Shown: positions 1 to 12,520, counted from the first letter of the stretch. The stretch: 64,000 bases of DNA from Stratiolaelaps scimitus (GCA_019614645.1 JABWDB010000004.1:7688001-7752000), one strand, 5' to 3'. Notes: generated by a model not told the origin, from the sequence alone. Numbers and translations are program-made.

Positions 1-1285
1 CAGCAATCAGCCGGCGTGGACGTCGGAGACGCTCGTCTTTCTACATTCGACCGAGCATGTATTTTGCATTCGTTCGAGTTCGTTTCACTCCGGCTAGGTC
101 ACCTTGGCAGGGCAGGTTAACATGGAACATGCAAAGGTGACATCGTCGTCCACAACTGCCCACAGGGGGCTGTCATCGAAAGCCAGGCGGAGCCTCAGAG
201 AAGACTAGGTTGGCCGGGTGACTGGCTATATTGTCTTACGGACTTCCTCCGGATGGCAATAGGGCCGTGCTCGTCACCCACTTACGTCCCGGCTACTTCC
301 GGAGTTTGACGCCCTCCTCGGATAAAGCTCAATGGAGCGTTCGTGTTTGAGGTCGGTTGCAGGCGAAGCGCCCCAGAGGGCTTTTGGCCTCGTAGTCGAA
401 CACCGGCGGCCGGGCGCATTCACTCTTCTAGCGCATTACCAGAGCTGCCCATCTGTCGATCGAGCTCTTTCTCCATTGTCGTTCACGCTACCAAATCCCT
501 TTGTCGTGCCTTCCGTTTGCATCCCCATACCTTTTCAACTTTTTCGTCAACATGCAGCAGTTCACTTTATTGCGGGAGTGTTGGCGGCTTCCAGCCAGAG
601 CATCGGAGACCGACAGACGGAAGGCTAGTGTCATCGCCATCCTTTACACTTCACTTCCACCCACCCTTCACCGACAACTCTCCAACTGTGCCTCGGCTAG
701 TACCCACATTGCCGGGCTGCTCTTCAGCTGCTGGTTCGGGTTTAGCTGGAGGAACAGTGGCAGACACTGCTTGCCTTCTCGTGTTCACTATGATAAGAAG
801 CGACACTACCGACGCTTGCGCGCAGGAGAGTGAGACCAGAGATTAAAACTCAATTACGTTCAAAACACGTCGGAAGGAAGCTATTGCGGTTCACCCTTAG
901 TCCGTGGGTGCATTGTAGTTCTAGTCGTAGCCATATGCCAAAGCTGAGGGCCGGCTATGGAATAAAGAAAAAGAGTATGCTATAATAAAATGAGTGGAGA
1001 AGCGAAAAGCCCCAGAATGGAGTGAGCAGCTCCGGCGATGAATGTACTTGGCACAAACGAAGCCTGCTAGTGGAAAAGATCCGCTAAATCGTAGGGAGCC
1101 TACATCGTGGACAGTCGAGTCGCAGTTGTATCGAATTCACAAATCAGATGGGAACAGAAAAGCAGAAAATGGCCCATGCGTTCATGTCGTACTGTCAACG
1201 ATAGCAGCTACTTATATCGATCTTTGGCGAACGTACAGAAATATCTGATCCACTTTTCATTGCTAAAATATACACCACATTGATT

Positions 1286-1306
1286 TATATATATATATAT
1301 ATATAT
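1286..1306. repeat. (TA)n microsatellite
   Basis: Uninterrupted TA run. Confidence 0.9.
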
Positions 1307-1499
1307 GTCACATGCATATTGCGATTGAGTATATACATACAGTATGTTATGAGTACCATTTGTTCAAATGTCCCGCACGAGATTTGGATATTACTTGGAC
1401 TTCACGTTCGGAAGCATTCGATTCTTCAAAAATGCTCTATGGATAGTACCTACAACACTTACATGTATGTAATATATGCATGTATGAAATATGCACAAT

Positions 1500-1505
1500 G
1501 GTCTA

Positions 1506-1545
<40 letters not shown>

Positions 1546-1577
1546 CATATATATATATATATATGTATAGGTAGACC
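1500..1577. repeat. AT microsatellite closed by inverted GGTCTACC arms
   Basis: GGTCTACCTATA starts at 1500 and its exact complement TATAGGTAGACC lies at 1566-1577. Between them is a near-pure (TA)n run, so the whole segment can fold on itself. It may be an expanded hairpin or the ends of a tiny element. Confidence 0.8.
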
Positions 1578-4444
1578 GTTCTACATATATGTCCATATAC
1601 AAAATGCGCATTATCCAAATCGACGTGATCTCGCCACGAATCGTTGGCCCATATCTTTCCAGATGGCAACGATGTGCTTCTCCCCGGTTCGCGATCCTTC
1701 ACCAGCGCGACCGGAGCAGCAGCCGGAGCTATGAAGTCCGGAGTTTTCATCTGACGTAGCTGCACTCGCTGCGTTCTCCCTTCACGAATTCGCTCGGCTG
1801 CGGCCTCTCATTCCACTCGAGGGCGCTTTCAAAAGATTTTCTGCGACAGCTTCTTCTTTTTCGGCCCCCTACGCCCTACATCCGCAAGGGCCCTGGCCCT
1901 TTCCCCAGAATCCATTCTATGCTAGAGCGTGCCACTGTGCTTTCCGTCTTGCCTCCGGGGGGGTCTCTGTGCGCCCGATGTCGGCGGCGCTGTCGTCGGT
2001 CGCTCATGCGGTCTCCGTAGCTTTATTTTGTTAAACGCTGATATCATCGAGTTTCTCTTCGACGTCGCACCATGGTCACCCCCGTTTCCCCTCCCCTTGT
2101 GTTACCATTCCGTGGAGGTCCGCGAATGCAAAAAAACGAACGAGAGAGATGAGCTCGTCAGTACTACACCACTGAGCGGCGAGCGAATGGAGGAAGGGCG
2201 GGGTGGAGGGGGCAATGGCTGGTGCTCGTCGCTCGCCGCCCTGGCGAGAAGGGCATGACGTCGTCGTCATCGTTTCCCGTCACAAGCCGTTGCAAACGCG
2301 CGAACTAACGGCTGATTCGAGGCGAAGAGCAGGGAAGGGAGACTCCCTCGATGATGATGATGATGACGGCGACGAAGTCATCGTCGTCGTCGAGGACGAG
2401 TTATTTCCGCACTCACCAATCCGTCCAACGTTCCGTCCCGGAGCGGCTCGCTGGGCGGGCTCACCGGCTCACGTGCCTACCGGATCTTCACTGATTTTTC
2501 CTCCTTCCACCCTTAGGGAAGAGGACTCCTCGTAGAAAAGTCGTCGCCTTCTTCTTCTTCATAGTCTTCTTGTGGAATGGGCTGTCTGCCTTCGTTCACC
2601 TTCCACGAACGAAGAATCTAGTGCAAACCGTATTCCCACTCGCTATGTCCGTACCCGCGGCAAAAGCAGCGGCAGCAGCCAAATGAACAAGAACCTTTCA
2701 AGGTAAATAGTTATCTTTGGTCCTCCTCTGATTTGGTTTGAGTCAATGCTGCCAGTCTCCTAGTTAGGCGGTTCCTTAGCGATACCCGACGTCGGGTAAG
2801 ATTGTGCACCTGCTTCTTTTTTTTTCGTTCGTTTTCGTCCTCTTCTTGTGCCTTTGCTCTTGCTGCTGCATACAAGAGGTGGCTACAGGCCTCGCAGGTC
2901 CGTAGAAGCGGCTCGGCTAGCTGTTCTGTCTCTGTAAGCTCGCAGCTGGCTGACTGACTGGTGGGACGGCCCGCCTCCGGGAACAACCCCCTAAGCCCCA
3001 AGGCAGCAGAAAAGCAGCCGCAGCCCGCTGCCTATACCAGTCATGATCTCTAGTCTCTGCAGTCGCCCGTCCCTTCCAACTGAAGTTCTTGAGCCAATCC
3101 CCTCTCCACCCTTCAGTTGGCAATTAGCCGGCAGTCCCACCTTCGCTGCCAGCAGGCCGTTGTGCACATCAGGCCTATAGATAGATAGATCAGCACACAG
3201 CAGCAGCTGGGCGATCTGCTAGAATCTGGGACATCCCCTTCTCGGGCCCTCCTCGCCTCCTCTCTGCCTATTCGCAGCTTGGCAAGCAAAGGCAGGGACA
3301 CGGCAAAATGAAGCAGATCGCGGCGATCGGCTCAGGAAAACGAACTGCTAACTCGGTCATCATTCTCGATGATGTAAAACCGATGCTCTCAATATGAAAC
3401 AGAAGAAACGGTAATATGGCACGCAGTTAGCAATAGTAGTAGTAGTAATAATTTATATAACAAATATATACAAGCCCGCGGTTCACACTCCTAAGGAGGA
3501 TACCCGAATTGTTCGATTTACCTCGCCCCCTCCGGGGTGTCCGTTCATTCGTCCACCAATTCGGCGCGACACGCTGCGAAATCTCTCTATCCATCCGATC
3601 CGAACTGACCTTGTCGAGTTCATCCTCTCGATGCGAGCGAACGAGAAGAAGTCTTATTAGTTAGCGATAAATCCGCACGAGGGCACATTTCCGCATTTGA
3701 CAAGGAGAAATTTAGGTTGAGTAAAACAGCCCAGCGCGTTTGCTCGCGCGCCCTAGCTGCCGCCACCGCGACAGCACCAGCGGCGTTCGCTCGCGGGAGA
3801 AACGAGCAGAGCAAGCCGCCACTTCGAGTGGGAGTCGCGCCGGCGGCGGCGGCGGGAGCCGCAGCGGCAGCTGGGGAGAACCGAATTTCAGCGAGTTCCA
3901 ATTGAGAGGGGGTAATCTCTGCTGGGGACACGGAGACGGCAGTGGCACGACGGGCGTAGCAGTCGTTGGTACGGCAGGAAGGGAACCCCAAAAAAAAGAA
4001 GGAGTTTTGAGGGGGCCGAGCCCCGCTGGTTTGCCACGGTCCGGGATTGCAGGAAGGGTGGGGACTGGGGACATTGGGGTTCGGGGCTGCGACGAAGGAG
4101 TATGAGGACAGCGAGGCACATTGCAAATTTTCCCAGTTTTTCTCTCCATTACGCAGTCACGCGATGTCTTTTCGATATAGCGGCGTAGTGGCGGCGGCGG
4201 CGGCGGCAACGACAGCGACAACGGCGAGTAGCTGCGCGTGTGTTCCAACCAAGCCTGTGCCGCCGGTGCCTGGCGAGGCGGATAACTGACTGCCCCTTGG
4301 CTCCCCGTCTGGACGGACCGCCCGCCCGCCCGCCCTCAGTCGCCCAGGATAAAGCAAGCGGGCAAGCCTTGTTGCATATTCGCATTTGGCGATATCGATT
4401 TCCATTCGTAGTTCCTGCTACTCGCCTCTCCTCGCTGTTCGGCT

Positions 4445-4462
4445 GCCTCTGCCGGCAGAGGC
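4445..4462. repeat. Perfect 18 bp palindrome
   Basis: GCCTCTGCCGGCAGAGGC is self-complementary over its full length. The right half GCCGGCAGAGGC recurs at about 4522-4533 in the same GC-rich stretch. Confidence 0.9.
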
Positions 4463-5006
4463 GACTCGAGCGACTCTCAGCACGCTCCCGTCCAGCCCCC
4501 AGTCGTCAGCCCCAGTCCGTTCGCCGGCAGAGGCCCCGGAGGTTTTCGAGGTCCGCTCCGTTTTCTCGTTGCCGCTGCGACCGCCGCAGTAGGAGCACAG
4601 CCAAAGCAGTGCTGGCAAAACGCACTCGCAGCGGCAGCGGCTTGTTCCATCTTCTCTTTTCCTTGCCACTTCCACCGTCATTGGTGGCCGCTAGCGAACA
4701 GTGCAGCCGTCTCCGCTCTCTTTGCTTCTCCCGCGCCGCCGCCACCACCACCGCGAGTCCTTTTCCTGCTGCTCGCTGCTATTATAACTGCCGCTGGCTG
4801 GTACCCGTTTCGTTGCACTCCTCATCGCGTCCGCTCGTTCCCCTCTGCCCACTCTTTTTGCCTTCGCGTCCATGTTCTTGCCTCTTACCGCCCCCCCCCC
4901 TCCAACGCTCGCTCGTTCGCATCCCCGCCCCGCGCTCGCAGATCCCCACCGTCTGTTCCCATCAACCTTCCGTCGCCGCCGCCGCCACCACCACTGCCAC
5001 CGTTTC

Positions 5007-5026
5007 GGCCGCTCTCCAGAGCGGCC
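5007..5026. repeat. Perfect 9 bp hairpin in CpG-rich stretch
   Basis: GGCCGCTCT (5007-5015), CC, then AGAGCGGCC (5018-5026). It lies at the 3' edge of the CpG-rich stretch 3700-5200. Confidence 0.85.
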
Positions 5027-7193
5027 CTGCGGGAGACGCATGGAGCCCCTGGCGCATCTCATCTTCGTACCAGTAGTACTCTATTCCCGTCGGTGTCGCC
5101 CATCAACGAGTGTTTTTTCGCTGACACTTGTCCCTAGCTGCGGAAACGGAGTCCGCTGGTTCGAGCCCCGCAACACGACAACACACGGTCGCCTTCGAGC
5201 ATAGGCTATCGGGCCCTCGGTGCGCTATTTAATAGAAGTCCTTTAAACCAGCTGCTATTCGGATTTTGTCTTCTTCTTCCTCTTATTTCACTATCCCTAG
5301 GTGTGTATCCTGCAGTTCTGAACGGCATACCCTCCGCCTCGATAGCCAGATGCCATGTAACGGTTCCGAGATTCGCTCGAAAGAACTACTCACCAGATAC
5401 AGAGAGACCGCCGGTACTCCACGGACCGATGTGTGTGGAACATAATATGCGGAGGTGATGACATTCTAGAGGAAAATAGTCGATAGACCGTGTTACAGCC
5501 AGCTATAATATTACAACTTACGTACTAGTGGGATGTAGGTACCTCATTTATATGACTGGGAACATTTCTGAGCCCCCTTACTTGTAGGGCATAATTTGAT
5601 GAGGGTCTCGATTCTGGGTTACTTTAAGAGTTCAATCTGTTACAAAAAGCTTTCACTTTAGAGCCGACAACCATTCTATCTACCCCTGTCTACCAACACG
5701 TTTTGCAGTACGATGCAGTACGATGAACGAATTATGAGCGATACATCCATGCCCACTATCTGTGACGTATGATCTTCGAACTGCGTTACCATAAGCATGC
5801 ACGTTCCGGGCTGGTTTCAGGCAGCATGCAACTGGCTGAACGATGTCGACAGCCTCGTCTTACAACGTACTAGCCAGGGCAGGATGATGAATTAATAAGT
5901 TCTTATCGCACACGGTGCCACCATTTTGCGCGGAATGAGTGAGTATACATAGAATCTCTTCAGCGCCAGCGATCCCTATGAGTCGGCCCCAGCCAGCCTC
6001 TAACCAGTGTCGGTACCCACACCTAACCCCGTGCCGTGACCCTCTGATGCGTGGTGCTCTTGGCTTCTCCAGACATCTGGGCCTTCTGTCTGCTGGCTCG
6101 GTGCGACCGCCACCCCCAGGGTCGCTCAAGCAGGGTCTGTCTCGGGGTGGCCGGGTGCTGTCATCTGTCGTAAGCGGCCTTCTCTGCCCGTCACCCTCTA
6201 CCCCTTCACCCATTCACATCTTCTTGTCATCCCAGGCAGCCTCTCTATCTGACTTTCCCCTACGACCTTTATACTGTAGCACTTCTTGCAGCTAGACTCC
6301 CCTTCCCGTGAACCGCTTGCGGCATCTTGGCTGCCCTAGTGGCATTGCATGTAACCGTCAAATGCAGGAGGTGTGATGGTACAGGTGAATTGACGACAGG
6401 ATAGAGCAGGCGAAGAGAAGAGGCGGAGAAGACCAGCAGGCACATCGTGGTTGTGGTGCTAATGGCAGGGCTTTCGGCAGACTCGTTCACCTCTCCGCCG
6501 CTACCGCCTCCCTGCGTCTCTCATTCAATGGGTTGCTTGCACGGGTCTGCTCTTGGTGTAGATGGCAATGAAGGCTGCGCGTGCATAGCCGCCCGTTCGA
6601 GTAGTCGACAGACAGCCTACATCCATCCGGTTTCCACCAGCCGGGCGGCGGGCGCGGTGCTTGCATGAAAACAAACCTGTGTATAGCACAATCGCGCTCC
6701 ACCGCATCACCGCTGTGCTTAGCGTTTACTATTTGCGGGGTGCCCGAGCACTCGCGGGCCCTCCTTCTTCGGGGTGTCCATCGTGGATCCACGCATTGCT
6801 GCCTCCCCAAGCTTTGCCACATACAGTCGTGCTTTGATATATATTCCTCTACCGGCCGTTGTCGTGGTGCCCATTGACGTGCTTATCTACTTTTTAGGCG
6901 GCGAGGCATTCTTAGAATGGTTCGATGAACCCCCTTTGCATCGCATCTAACCACCACAACGGGTCGCGGAACGCAATCAACATGATCATTTTAGTGGCCA
7001 ACGTGTGGTTGTATTATGCATCCGCGAGTGTGTGATAGCTCCAGCGGAGACGGCAGACGAGGAAAGTGCAGCAATACAGTAAAGGCGTCGACCATCGGAG
7101 CAGCTGTGAGATGTACATACAATAGTAGGCTAATCGCGCTGTTGTCAATCGATGCGATAGCTTGGTTATTGTTAATAGCGAGTCAGTCCGTCC

Positions 7194-7196
<3 letters not shown>

Positions 7197-7228
<32 letters not shown>
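7197..7228. repeat. (GA)n microsatellite
   Basis: Uninterrupted AG run of about 32 bases. Confidence 0.9.
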
Positions 7229-7231
<3 letters not shown>

Positions 7232-9054
7232 GGGTAAGAGTCGGTGAATCTAGCGTTTTGCTACTTTGTTCCTGCTATACCAAGGCTCGAGATTTAATAG
7301 GGGGAACGCAGTGAGCAAATTCGGGGCGGGGGGGGGAGCTAGACTTAATCTAGTAATAATCACGGGCGTAGCACTGCTAACAGTCGTGCAGATGAGATAG
7401 TCCTAGCGATCGTGGTGTCGGCGGTGGTGGCGACGATAGTCGAAATCGCATCTTGGCTTAGCTGATGGTGAAGTGTTACACTCTCCATGATGGCTGCTGT
7501 CTGGCAGCTCCATGTACCGGCTATTCCCGTTGACTGGTAGGCTGGGTTGCTGCTACTCTACGGCTTGGCCGTAGTGAAGCTGATGTTCAATGAAGGCGCG
7601 ATGCAGGGTTCGGACCCTGTCGTCGGCGCTGTACGGAGAAATAGGGCAAAAGGGGCAAGTGTGGACGGGTCTAACGTAGAAACGACGGTCGCTGCTGTTG
7701 GTACGGCGGCGTGGGCCAAAACGACGGTGGCGGTGTTCCCCTTTGGCCGGGGACTTGGCGCGGGAACGGGCCCGCACGCAGCAACGGCACTACCCAAGCA
7801 ACGATACCAAAAGGAAGGCCTAATGTATGCCGCAGAGGACTAAATGGTGTGGAAATCGAGAGGGCTTTCGGGGAGGGAGGGAGGGATGATACTTCGGAAG
7901 TTGATTCGAGCCAGCGGCTAGTAGCCGTACTGGAATCGGTGGGGCTACCAGTGGCTCAGGAGAGAGCTGGCAGTAGCCGTGTTGGGATGTGGGGAACGTT
8001 CCACGGACTTCCCCATTGAAGGAGAACGAACGGGGAATAGAGGGAGGGCTGCGGTACCGCCGCCTTGCAAGCAGCCACTTCTTTTCTCTGTTGCATTCGC
8101 TTGCCCGCTCGATGAGTAGGCTCGAGCGAAAGCGGAAAGGGCGAACCGGCGTTGCAGGGCCTCTCCAGGCCCGTCAACCACGATAACTCCTAGGCTTGGC
8201 TTTTGCTCGGCGACGGCACGGCGGCTCCTTGTACTTCTCTCCCCGCTCCCGTGGGCGGCCTCCCCCCCCCAGGGAGCTCGGCCAAACAGCAACAGCCACG
8301 AGACAGGGGAGATGGCGTTACTGTGGCGAGTTTCGCATTTGCAGTAGCGGGGCCTCGGGGTATAGGAAAGGAACGATGCGAAGGGCAGGGCGCGAATAGT
8401 CGTAACACTGCGACTGCGGAGGGAAACGCAGAAAACCCGACAACCGGACCCCAGTGGCCGGAAGAGAAGAGAACGATGCCTCTTACAACGAAACGCTCGA
8501 GCGGTCCGGCTAATTCTCACGATTTGGTTTCGTTTGCGCGAGCTTTCCTTGTCGCGAGAGCGTCGCTGGCTGTCGTTTAGTAGTCGTCGGTAAAGGAGCT
8601 GTCCATATTGTCCAGATACTTTTCGCTGTACGCCGACCCCTGTTCGCAACCCTACTCGCGTCTGCGGGCGTTACACCACCATCACGGCCAATTTCGTGGT
8701 TCGCTGACGGTAGGTGACCTCGCCAAGGAGGAGCAAGCAAGTGGTCGTTCTTCCCTTCCGCGATCTCCTCGTGTTCCCCTGCTCCGCCGTTACCACCGCA
8801 GCCGCCTCCTCTTTGGCCTCAAATCCATATAAGCCAGCCGAAAGCGGTGGGCAGCACGCGACGACACGGGGATACCCACTCAGTCACCCATTCCATGACC
8901 GGGACTGAACCCGCGGCTGGGGCGGGGTACCCACCCCCATCGGCAATCTGCTGTACGGCGCTTTTTCATCGCATTCTGCTTCCTCTTCGATTGCACCCGA
9001 GTTCGACAAACAGTTCGTGCAGCCTGGACTGGCTTTTCTCTCAGGCTTCTTCTT

Positions 9055-9075
9055 CTCTCTCTCTCTCTCTCTCTC
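9055..9075. repeat. (CT)n microsatellite
   Basis: CT run in a longer pyrimidine-rich stretch. Confidence 0.85.
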
Positions 9076-10290
9076 GCTCTGTACATATCGATATATCTCT
9101 CGCCATCTTTCTCGTCTCTCTTCTGCATTTTGTTGAATTTTCGCCTTTCAAATGATGAGAAAAGGAAACCGACGCGGATTCGTGTATTTGGATGGTTTTG
9201 TTCGGTGGGTGGAGCTGACGAAGAAGACAAAACCGAGCACGGGGAGAAGGATACAAAACTAATGACGGAGGGTAGATTGCGGTTCCTCGCTCCGGCCTGG
9301 CAGCCCAATCGATGCGTAGAATAAGCAAACTTTGGCACTTGCACCGTTGAATGATCTCGCATAATCCGGGGGGCCAGTCAAGTAATGTATGTTTCGGCAA
9401 AGAACGCTGCTGCATCACGAAGCACGAATCACATGAGCAGCCTACCATGGCCGACCCCATAGGCGGTGGCTCTTAAATTGAGTGTCCTTGTTCGATCTTC
9501 CTTTCTAAAAATGTCAATTGTTCCGTTTCAAAGACGCCGTGTATTGCTCGAACGCAAAATGTGCGCAATGTATTTCTTACAAGCATGGCACAATCTCATG
9601 CTATTTTAGAACAGGACCGTGTCACCATCGAGGCTAAATGGTGGTAAAAGATATAACTCGACTTTTAACTCGGATGTTAACGTGCGGCCGGTTCCAAACA
9701 CGGTTGAATACGATCTAGTGATATTAGTACACCTGGGAACTGTATCTATTGTAGGTTTGCTATTGATGTTGGTCAAAGTTTCAAGCTAATTTGCTGAACC
9801 TCAACACGAAACAGTTCGCCTCGAATTTATTCACTCTATCATATGCTTACTATATACAAGTGAACAATATAGGGCACAATAGAAATGTAAAGCCTTCGGA
9901 TGAATATTTCGGAAATAGAAATACGAACTCATGACTATAACGAACTGTTAGCTCTCCTGAGAAACATCTAGTTGAGGCACTCGAGGCAGGCATTTATAAC
10001 ACGGTGAACTTTCGCCAAATGTACGTATGTCGATTTGAGAAAAAGTTCATCTTCGCATTTGCGAAATGCGACATCTTACCGGGGTTTCATCGTGGAAAGT
10101 CTATTCTGTGATATCTGATATATATGGGGTGCCAAATGCTCGCGGTCCTCCTAACATGTTACAAAGTGCATAGCTTCTTCGGCTCAACGAATGACAAAAA
10201 TGTATATTGAAAAATATGATAGAAACCAGCAAACTAGCACAGAAATATCTTTGATGAGGAAAGTATAGCTGTAGTTTATTCGATAGTAAG

Positions 10291-10311
10291 AATTATTATT
10301 ATTATTATTAT
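10291..10311. repeat. (ATT)n microsatellite
   Basis: Seven ATT-type units in the AT-richer block. Confidence 0.85.
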
Positions 10312-10628
10312 CGGCCCAAGTGCGTCGGAAAGTTCATTTAATGAATCGTTGTGGTCCACAAATATACTTAGCAGTGTGACCCTCCATTTAACATGTTACA
10401 TTATCTATATACATGTATACATGCACATACATTTGTGTCGAATCTTGCCAGCGATTGGCGAGTTCTGTAAGATCATTCAATAGCGTCGATGATAGGACGC
10501 TGTTATTACTACGATTTATAATTTCGTAATATTGACCAACACTCTTCATTTAGAGACCCGTTTAGGCTACCAACGCACTTCTATTTTCCAGCTGAAAATA
10601 CCCTCGTACCTTAGAGGTTGTATTTCGC

Positions 10629-10752
10629 ATTTACACTCATAGCTTTTTTTTTTTTTTTTTTTTTCGAGCTGACCCTCAGCTGTTCCCCTATCTGACAGGC
10701 CTCAGCTCTTAACCTTTAGGTATTACTATTACTACTATTTACACTCATAGCT
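10629..10752. repeat. Target-site duplication pair around the SINE fragment
   Basis: ATTTACACTCATAGCT occurs at 10629-10644 and again at 10737-10752 without mismatch, directly flanking the poly-T/SINE insert. Confidence 0.85.
10645..10736 (-). repeat. 5'-truncated SINE copy with poly(A), flanked by 16 bp TSD
   Basis: On the minus strand: AATACCTAAAGG, GAGGCCTGTCAGAT, GGGGAACAGCTGAGGGTCAG, then a run of about 20 A (poly-T on plus, from 10645). This matches the 3' third of the SINE copies at 33811 and 56285. It is bracketed by two identical 16-mers ATTTACACTCATAGCT (10629-10644 and 10737-10752), the duplication expected from L1-type retrotransposition. The perfect repeat implies this is one of the younger insertions here. 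Confidence 0.82.
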
Positions 10753-11239
10753 GTAGAAACGTTAGTTGGCGATATTTGTCATTTTCCGTCAAAAGAGCAA
10801 CCCGTTTGTACCAAGTCGCCCTGGTGACATTCTGGCACCTTCATAGGTATATATGAATGGGAGTACATATATAGGCTTCTTCTTCTCTGGGCTATCGTTG
10901 GGGCTGTGTACGATTTAACACTATAGGTGCTGGTTCTTTCTTTGGTTCTAAACGTTGTACGTTGCCAACCTGAGTGAGTCAGCTGTAATTAGAAGCGGAA
11001 TTGTCCGCGCAAATAGGAGGGAACGTAAGGAGACCAATTAGCAGTTACGGACGCTCACATTTGCGCATACGCAACAACTCGACATCCGACGAAAATCCAA
11101 TAAAAGGAAATTATAATAGTCCTCTCGGGTAGCATTTTACTCTTGGGTGCTTATATACATAGACACCATTAAGATAGAGACCGACGGGGATAGGATCTTA
11201 TTATTATCAGTGGGATTTCGTGAATTTGACTGGAAGAAG

Positions 11240-11350
11240 AATCATTTAAAGAAAGGATTATTTCTGAAATATGTATATGCACCGAGGTCTGTATAAAATA
11301 TATACACACCGCATCAGAAGGATAGCCCACCCCCTTGTTTCTGATTTTTT
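11240..11350 (+). repeat. Left terminal inverted repeat of the Tc1-like element
   Basis: About 111 bases that match the reverse complement of 11914-12022, best conserved over the GGTCTGTATA... and ...CCCTTGTTTCTGAT portions. Confidence 0.85.
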
Positions 11351-11560
11351 CTCAACCGTAAGTAGCACTGCAGTTTCGCTTTCAATCATTCAAATATATC
11401 ACATTTCAAGAATATTCCACGAATATTTGGCTATCTAACTCAGATGTAGACATTTGATATATCTGTCGTTTTGAGAATGCGTCACAAGCATAGCCAACAT
11501 AGTGTTTGTCGAACTCAACTGAGTTCTAACATCGTTCTCTTACAATTTATTTTTACAAAT

Positions 11561-11905
11561 TTAGTATTTCGTCGGGCCGCCGCTGTTCTCCAGAATAGAA
11601 ATTAATCGACTGAGCATAGATTCATAAAATTTACGCATGAGGTTTTGATCAAGAACATGCCATTGGCCTACCAAAGCTTTTTTACCTCATGTGGCGTGCG
11701 GACCAGCTCAGTAACTGTATGTCTTGAGTTTCGGAGAACTCCTTGACGATGTTCGCCGTATGAACTGCGGCGTTATCCTGCTGGAAAATGAATCTTTCGG
11801 CACATATCTGCTCGGCGTGGTTCCTAAGTTGATCTTCAAACATAGAAACGTAGGCACGACTATTCATTCACCCGTTTATGAAGACCAAATCGGTCTTTCC
11901 GTTAT
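11561..11905 (-). pseudogene. Tc1-like transposase C-terminal remnant
   Basis: Read on the minus strand, the fragment starts with GKTDLVFING, then a stop, then MNSRAYVSMFEDQL and FQQDNAAVHTANIVKEF. These match the Tc1 pattern '...NS..Y...LE..L' and 'FQQDNA..HTA', which holds the second catalytic aspartate. The next segment (the DLNPIENLW region with the third acidic residue) is lost to deletions and frameshifts around 11640-11690. The family's terminal block resumes in another frame with FYESMLSRLISILENSGG, ending in PTKY and a stop at 11561. The enzyme cannot be functional. It lies inside long inverted repeats. Confidence 0.85.
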
Positions 11906-11913
11906 AGTCAATC

Positions 11914-12022
11914 GAAAAAAATCAGAAACAAGGGGGTGGGCCATCCTTTTGACGCGTTGTGTATATATTTTATACAGACCGTGTTGCATATACATATTTA
12001 AATCATCCTTTCTTTAGATGAT
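11914..12022 (-). repeat. Right terminal inverted repeat of the Tc1-like element
   Basis: Inverted partner of 11240-11350. The arm lies directly before the surviving transposase fragment on the minus strand, so the N-terminal half of the gene is missing. Confidence 0.85.
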
Positions 12023-12494
12023 GCCTACCATTCGGTAAAGCACATGGGCGAAGCCAAACCAGGCATAACCAAGTAACGGCAATTTCGCTTCGTTTAAGAA
12101 GCATTACATTAACTTCAGCTTAACTCAAACTTACGAACAACATAAACATCACTTTACCTTTCCAGTTTATATAGGATCTAAAACGAATACCAGAGTCAGC
12201 CATTATGTCAATGTTTCTTTTACAGAAGAGCAACTGGAAATTCTCACACCTTGATTGAATAGTAAACAAGATACAAATTTTGTCAATCCGGTAGGGTGAC
12301 CGAGTAACGCTGTCCAAAATGAACAAAGGTGACAATTTGCCTCTACAGGGCTTTGTCGTAGATATTTGCCGGAAGGCGTGAAGTTTTACACCGAGTCGCA
12401 CCAGAGAAACCAGCGAAATAGACCTAGACCACCTTCTCAACACAGTGTACACGCCACCGGTTTAGAACACGCTGCTTCGAACAATGCCAACGCT

Positions 12495-12520
12495 GATCAA
12501 TGCACCAAAGCGCATTGATC
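12495..12520. repeat. Perfect 9 bp inverted repeat
   Basis: GATCAATGC (12495-12503) and GCATTGATC (12512-12520) with an 8-base loop, followed by a short CA run. Confidence 0.8.

Larger units (their letters stand above)
1..9470. other. GC-richer block without recognisable genes
   Basis: Apart from the repeats listed separately, I see only pyrimidine-rich stretches, triplet tracts (GAT/GAC at 2350-2400, GGC near 4190-4210) and low-complexity open frames rich in Ser, Arg, Pro and Ala. The 3700-5200 part is the most CpG-dense, with overlapping frames on both strands (for example 4240-5076), as expected of a promoter or 5' UTR region where stop codons are rare. No exon can be supported. Confidence 0.5.
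11240..12022 (-). mobile_element. Non-autonomous or decayed Tc1-like transposon with long TIRs
   Basis: The ends are inverted copies of each other for about 110 bases: 11240-11350 matches the reverse complement of 11914-12022 with scattered differences, including shared stretches such as GGTCTGTATAAAATATATAC and CCCACCCCCTTGTTTCTGAT. Between them on the minus strand is the C-terminal part of a Tc1-family transposase (see 11561-11905). An element of this kind normally carries a transposase of roughly 340 aa; here only the distal part remains, so the copy cannot move by itself. Exact outer boundaries and the expected TA duplication are not clear because the repeats fade at both ends. Confidence 0.85.

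Noticed and set aside
4240..5076. 278 aa plus-strand open frame
   Set aside because: Ser/Arg/Pro-rich low complexity in a CpG-dense stretch with long frames on several phases and both strands; few stop codons are expected from composition alone.
5130..5180. GGTTCGAGCCCC, a perfect Pol III B box
   Set aside because: No A box at the right distance upstream and no cloverleaf can be drawn.
7945..8649. 234 aa minus-strand frame
   Set aside because: Arg/Ser-rich, no motif, overlapped by long frames on the other strand.
8880..8940. tRNA T-arm-like sequence on the minus strand (GCGGGTTCAGTCCC)
   Set aside because: No matching D-arm or anticodon stem nearby.
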